9,197 nucleotides of DNA from Bacteroidales bacterium (GTDB lineage: Bacteria > Bacteroidota > Bacteroidia > Bacteroidales > ML635J-15), in assembly GCA_017997855.1 (NCBI GenBank), contig JAGOEF010000048.1, forward strand, positions 1-9,197, read 5' to 3'. Within the stretch, counting starts at the first letter, position 1, and the number at the start of each line of letters is the position of its first letter. The position numbers were made by a program, and so were the translations under genes. Shown here one piece after another: positions 6,401 to 9,197 of this stretch. The notes beneath the pieces were generated by a model. It saw only the letters and a list, made by a program, of their open reading frames with translations, did no database searches and had not been told where the DNA came from.

Positions 6401-8092
6401 AGTCCCAAAGCCCGATTGAAACACCATGAGGCCATTGGGTGAAACATACACGTTACTATAGTTCGAACCGGCAAACGGGAACGAAAACCCCAGCGACACC
6501 TGTGTAAAACCACTCAGGCTTTGGGTGGTGCTTGCTGTTGGAAAAGTGGTGGTCGAAGAACTGATGTTGTATTCGGTGTCGAAACTCCAGATGTAAGGCG
6601 GTGTCCCTTCACTTGCCGACATGGTATGTGAATACGACGACATAATGGCGCCCGGAGGTAATTGTGTGTCCTGAATCTGAGGTGGCTGATGGTTTACGGT
6701 TTTTGTCAGGCTGAGTGTAGTTGTGCTGTTGTGATTGATATCAACGTTGGTCTGACTGCTGGTCGTAATATTCGGAGACCCGGAGGAATAGTCAATAACG
6801 GTAAATTCATTTACCTGACCCACTCCCCATGCTTCGGCATCGTTTTCGGTTACACGGAGGAAGAATTTTGCATTTTGTCCGGGGTCAAGAATGTTTAAAA
6901 ACGGTGTTATATCCAGTCCGAATTCAATGGTTTTATCCGCTTCAGCAGTCCCTCCGGTCATAAAGCGGTCGCCTCCCTGAAAGTCCAGAATCGGAAAGTC
7001 GAGGTAATATTCGGGGTTGGTTGCCGAGAGATTGGTCGACATACCCACAATAACTTTAATGCGCTTGCGGTTGGTGTGTGTAATTTTAGCCCTGACGGTA
7101 AGTGTTGGTTCATAGTCGGGTTTTACCTTCATAACATGGACGGTATTCGACCAGAAAGCCCCATCGGCAATGGCTTTATAGGTGAGGTAGCAGAACCCGC
7201 CGTTGGCCCAGTTGGGTCCGCCCGAATAGGTATTGCACATTTTAAGCCCGCCGATTTCCCAGTCGCGCATATCAATCTGTGAGTCGTTGTTCAGGTCGAT
7301 GTTGTTGGTGTATTGCCCATCGCCATTGTAGTCGTATCTGATATTGTCGTTGTAACCCAGCAAAGCCATACTATGCGATGTGCCACCATACAGCGTGGTT
7401 ATCACATATTTTCCGGCTTCCTCGGTACCGGCAGGCAAGCTGGCGTCGGGCGAAGGTACTGTTGAGTAGAAAATGGCACAGCCCCCGAATTCCGACCCAT
7501 CCAGGTGGTCGTTCATCCAGTTTTTAAGCACTTCGATTCCGGCTGCTGTGTTTACGTTTCTGATGGCATAATAGCTGTCGACACGATTGTGCATTGCGCT
7601 GTAGTAGAGGTCGTATCCGGTCATCCACCTCAGGTTACCACCGGCATCGATGGTACCTCCGTATTCGGCCTGATTGGGGGTGCCAACCTTATTTAATACA
7701 TCGAGGGTGTGATAGTAACTTACCCCATTCGATCCCCAGTCGCCTGCTGCCCAATCGTACACAAAATGGGTAGGGTAAAGGTTGGTATTTGTGTTTGCCG
7801 GAAGGTTTCGCGCCCGGTTCATCTCATACGTAAACAGAATCCCGGTACTCGATGCCTGCCCGCAACTCATTCCGGCTTGCGTAAACATCGGTCTGAAATA
7901 GGGCAGTTGTGAATTATCGATTACTGCCGGCAACGATTTATTCTTATAGGAATCGGGAAACGGAAGATCGGGTATGCTCATCAACATTTCTTTATCGCGG
8001 TCACTCAACTCCCGGGGAACCATGTTTTTTCCGGTTTGCGCAAGCAGTTGACTGCTACACAGAACCAATAAAACTACGAAAATGTTTTTCAT
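3488..8092 (-). CDS. Secreted papain-like (C1) peptidase with multiple Ig-like domains and T9SS type A sorting domain
   Basis: The protein has 1534 residues. Residues 1-18 are a signal peptide (cleavage likely after LLA). The C1 peptidase domain spans about 60-325: oxyanion Q72 and nucleophile C77 in TQAGMSCGQASS, H240 in GGTSHSMALLGY, and N287 in LKMCNTYSGGPNWANGGFCYL. A calcium-loop-like insertion (254-277) lies between His and Asn. After a beta domain (about 328-435) comes a putative Ig domain whose halves (about 470-504 and 673-720) are separated by a nidogen-like beta domain. Three CARDB/APHP-like modules follow (725-832, 833-943, 945-1055), then a jelly-roll module (1056-1192) starting ENFESGDLNAFEW. 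A second split Ig-like unit comes next (1198-1240 and 1383-1440, insert between). The T9SS sorting domain (1452-1534) starts VYPNPFNNE. It should be an exported, surface-bound or released endopeptidase; substrate unknown. Only about 50 residues separate the signal peptide from the core, too few for a classical I29 propeptide. Domain names after the peptidase are by pattern and less certain. Confidence 0.92.
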   Translation of the reverse strand: MKNIFVVLLVLCSSQLLAQTGKNMVPRELSDRDKEMLMSIPDLPFPDSYKNKSLPAVIDNSQLPYFRPMFTQAGMSCGQASSTGILFTYEMNRARNLPANTNTNLYPTHFVYDWAAGDWGSNGVSYYHTLDVLNKVGTPNQAEYGGTIDAGGNLRWMTGYDLYYSAMHNRVDSYYAIRNVNTAAGIEVLKNWMNDHLDGSEFGGCAIFYSTVPSPDASLPAGTEEAGKYVITTLYGGTSHSMALLGYNDNIRYDYNGDGQYTNNIDLNNDSQIDMRDWEIGGLKMCNTYSGGPNWANGGFCYLTYKAIADGAFWSNTVHVMKVKPDYEPTLTVRAKITHTNRKRIKVIVGMSTNLSATNPEYYLDFPILDFQGGDRFMTGGTAEADKTIEFGLDITPFLNILDPGQNAKFFLRVTENDAEAWGVGQVNEFTVIDYSSGSPNITTSSQTNVDINHNSTTTLSLTKTVNHQPPQIQDTQLPPGAIMSSYSHTMSASEGTPPYIWSFDTEYNISSSTTTFPTASTTQSLSGFTQVSLGFSFPFAGSNYSNVYVSPNGLMVFQSGFGTSLPYNVDDDIVFLHAKCIAPFFTAGVSSTCKKQTGSGWVLLSFDNTVLDYAVKLYQNGDIEFFYQNGAMTAQQIFSIGVSMGDGVNVQRLFFPDQTNIPNGFSYHLEAKLAPTEFQMSPEGVLTGFPTVEYISTDFHIKVRDNNNLIQRKTLQFVTDGLIMQFIPHTANNDIPEYAETVNIEIEAENPMVTAATGISVNTTCSDPYIAITDATASLPNLNPGASTNQMNALQFTIAANTPDQHTASFQFAVVSDQDTWNYFQNFIINSPKIQPGSITVNDGNDNMLGVGETANVQLMVHNNGHAAAGNINISLSTEDPYLSLNSNPATINNLQAGISQAALFNVSVTESVPELHVAEITMNITADNGYTSTETFTLTIHTPVISAGGLAVDDGDDHILSAGETSNIRIPLHNTGFVDATNLTVSISTTDEYVTINSNDFEINAITAGSTQNSIFNVTVSPDAPLAHYVLFELQVTGDHGLSTTLYASTVIGLLIENFESGDLNAFEWVSSGNTPWYPVTDVVYEGTYSLRSGTIGDNQSSVLSLTTTVVAPGPLTFAYKVSSENYYDFLEFMVDGLVIASWSGAVPWTVYTYSATAGDHTFAWRYRKDVTIAGGSDCAWIDSIVFPAINGNPPQLELSQYEVEKWMYTDETDTDTLVISNAGGGILNYSITWNFAETKSTKNITGSTLTSNLESFASGETYDITFSVFNASTDQEWLKTINISFPEGFVVNSYTDFTGGSGGALTSTSATGNGVSLNWSTTNQWGTIYGNETATCQVNVTIDPTFATSLAELNYEIYGDVYGSEPHTLTGSIIMTNMSSFWLSVSPIEGSLPFFTSNDLLLNYNSEGLENGFYHANINIEHSNGTTVVPVTLQIVNVSVGENEQSKTRVYPNPFNNEVIIAYNQGSSTVTRIDLTDIQGRSLLSLKGDDLNNSGGLFTIQTSDLSLPDGMYFVRIYSDNEIQTFKLTRQQ
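4928..5920 (-). repeat. Three tandem CARDB/APHP-like beta modules in the C1 peptidase
   Basis: Residues 725-832, 833-943 and 945-1055 repeat one pattern of about 110 residues: an NDGNDNMLGVGET or DDGDDHILSAGET opening (degenerate in the first copy), an N-x-G strand, an STEDPYLSL or STTDEYVTI strand, then F-N-V-S/T-V and a closing strand before the next module. Copies 2 and 3 are clearly related; copy 1 is more diverged. Such modules are common as stalks between the catalytic and sorting domains of Bacteroidota secreted peptidases. Confidence 0.7.
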
Positions 8093-8108
8093 AAGTAGGG
8101 GCTTAATT

Positions 8109-8142
8109 AGAACGTAAAATTTCGGAAATATTTATGAACAAA
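8109..8142 (-). promoter_or_regulatory. Weak candidate promoter of the C1 peptidase gene
   Basis: On the minus strand TTTG (8142-8139) is followed 22 bases later by TACGTTCT (8116-8109), a two-mismatch fit to TAnnTTTG. An A9 tract (8151-8159 on this strand) lies just upstream. The spacing is slightly long and the leader would be only about 10 bases, so this is tentative. Two AAATATTT boxes (8126-8133 and 8145-8152) overlap or flank it. No Shine-Dalgarno precedes the ATG at 8092. Confidence 0.22.
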
Positions 8143-8185
8143 CGAAATATTTTTTTTTGGGTTGCCCGATGATGATCTAATGCAT

Positions 8186-8210
8186 AAAAAATAATACAGT
8201 CAAACGCTGT
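8186..8210 (-). terminator. Weak candidate terminator downstream of the FISUMP gene
   Basis: On the minus strand ACAGC (8210-8206) can pair with ACTGT-side bases 8200-8196 around a 5-base loop (one G-T wobble), followed by ATTA and a T6 run (8191-8186). It lies about 80 bases past the FISUMP stop codon. The stem is only 5 bp with little GC, so readthrough toward the C1 peptidase gene is possible. Confidence 0.25.
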
Positions 8211-8290
8211 CCAAAAAAGAAAATGATAAAAGAACATCTGAATACGGAGTGTCTTGAACTTTCGTGATTCAATCAGCTCATGTCAATCGT

Positions 8291-9197
8291 TTATGAATTT
8301 TTAATGCAACGCGCAGCCATCCCCATACGCAAGGGTGCTTTTCCCCGCCATACTTTTGGGGAACTATACACGAGTATGCGGTACCAATACGTGTCTTCGT
8401 CGGGAGTGGACGACCAAATCTGCAACGATGCCCCAAGCGAGCCAAACTGCCCGTTGGTGATACGGCAACCCGAAGGTAATCCATCGAATAAGTATTCGTT
8501 GGTGGCTGTATTGGGCGATTCGAAGCGGGGATGTGCATCGGGTACTGTGCGGGTACTTTTCAGTTTACCGGCTTCATCGGTTCCACAATACGAAGTTGTG
8601 CTTGTGTTGTAGGGAAATTCTTCCTCACAATTACCCGATGTGCATATAAAACGCTCGAGCATGGTAAATTCATCGTGGGTGGGAATATGCCACCCGTTGG
8701 GGCAAAGCTTGCCGGTAGCAATGGTGCGGCCATTGTATAGAACCCCGTATATATCTCTCCATCCAATATCGTTGCCCTGATAACAGTATGCAGGCTCGGT
8801 AGTGTTGAACCAATCCATATTGTCGGTAACCCATTCAATTTCGGAGCCATCGCTGAAATGGGTGGTTTTCAGGTTTTCGCGCATCCAGCACTGGCAGCCG
8901 ATTTGTATTACCTGATATATATTCCCTTCGACATCGGTAACTGTAGCCGGGCAAAACACACCGGCTGTCGAAACCGAAATACTGTTCGAGTAAGGCCCGG
9001 AGCAATATCCATTGTAGGCTTTCACACGATAATAGAACAGTTCGGAGCAATCGATCAAGGGTATGGTATAGGAAGTATAGTTGCCAACATCCAAATGATG
9101 GTATTCCGGAATAATATCGGTGAATGAAGCATTTCGCGAAACATCGAGGTAATACCCTGCAGCGTTGCCGGCTTCGCTCCAGTTTGCTGTGAAACCG
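8291..9197 (-). CDS. FN3-FISUMP surface or secreted protein, C-terminal part
   Basis: The frame is open from the right edge (first full codon at 9196) to TAA at 8291-8293, giving 301 visible residues; the true start and any signal peptide lie beyond the window. Visible residues 1-78 are a fibronectin type III module: FTANWSEAGNAAGYYLDVS, then LFYYRVKAYN and SNSISVST. Residues about 85-301 are a FISUMP domain (the TIGR02145 type): DVEGNIYQVIQIG, CWMRENLKT, YGVLYNG, CPNGWHIPTHDE, LPSGCR, WSST and the closing RMGMAARCIKN in place of the usual SVRC strand. The domain is very frequent in Fibrobacter and Bacteroidota exported proteins; its ligand is not known. The protein ends with FISUMP and has no T9SS sorting domain at its C-terminus. 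Many cysteines (13 in the visible part) are compatible with disulfides outside the cytoplasm. It lies in the same direction as the C1 peptidase gene, 198 bases upstream. Confidence 0.9.
   Translation of the reverse strand, partial: GFTANWSEAGNAAGYYLDVSRNASFTDIIPEYHHLDVGNYTSYTIPLIDCSELFYYRVKAYNGYCSGPYSNSISVSTAGVFCPATVTDVEGNIYQVIQIGCQCWMRENLKTTHFSDGSEIEWVTDNMDWFNTTEPAYCYQGNDIGWRDIYGVLYNGRTIATGKLCPNGWHIPTHDEFTMLERFICTSGNCEEEFPYNTSTTSYCGTDEAGKLKSTRTVPDAHPRFESPNTATNEYLFDGLPSGCRITNGQFGSLGASLQIWSSTPDEDTYWYRILVYSSPKVWRGKAPLRMGMAARCIKNS

Noticed and set aside
2892..8092. A functional link between EF-P and the adjacent giant secreted proteins, which contain Pro-Pro motifs (for example LPPG near residue 479 of the peptidase and PPE near residue 361 of the PKD protein)
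   Set aside because: Pro-Pro pairs are expected in proteins of this size, EF-P acts on the whole proteome, and the genes are separate transcription units divided by terminators or divergent promoters.
8093..8290. Possible small RNA or small gene in the 198-base intergenic region
   Set aside because: The only structures are a 5-bp hairpin and A/T-rich boxes; no open frame with a believable start or family match was found.
9092..9094. TTG as start codon for the FISUMP protein
   Set aside because: The frame continues upstream to the window edge through a clear FN3 module (FTANWSEAG, YYLDVS), so this TTG is an internal leucine codon.

Overview
The window looks like a chromosomal piece of a member of the Bacteroidota, possibly a free-living or anaerobic Bacteroidales relative. 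Three things support this. Two very large secreted proteins end in recognisable type IX secretion system (T9SS) type A sorting domains (a YPNP motif followed by a beta-rich tail of about 80 residues). A third gene carries a FISUMP (Fibrobacter succinogenes major paralogous) domain. The start codons lack Shine-Dalgarno sequences, and two of them have TAnnTTTG-type -7 promoter boxes upstream.

Layout, left to right: the 3' end of a peptidase U32-family gene (+ strand, 1-290); a convergent 811-residue PKD-repeat T9SS cargo protein (- strand, 292-2727); a 164-bp divergent promoter region with an inverted repeat; elongation factor P, efp (+ strand, 2892-3455); a strong bidirectional terminator (3454-3483); a convergent 1534-residue papain-like (C1) T9SS peptidase with many accessory domains (- strand, 3488-8092); a 198-bp intergenic region; and the 3' part of an FN3-FISUMP surface protein (- strand, 8291-9197, entering from the right edge). 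There is no gene-free stretch longer than 300 bases and no tRNA, rRNA, CRISPR array or insertion sequence was seen.

The two plus-strand genes are housekeeping types: U32 (RNA or protein maintenance) and EF-P (translation). The three minus-strand genes encode exported or surface proteins. They appear to be separate transcription units, each bounded by terminators or its own promoter, so the neighbourhood is not a clear functional operon. The secreted set suggests extracellular protein degradation plus adhesion or binding.

I see no convincing new multi-gene system. The best leads are inside the 1534-residue peptidase: a near-perfect calcium-binding loop placed between the catalytic His and Asn, and two beta-sandwich domains that each appear split by a large inserted domain. 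The terminator that spans both stop codons at 282-315 is also unusually compact.
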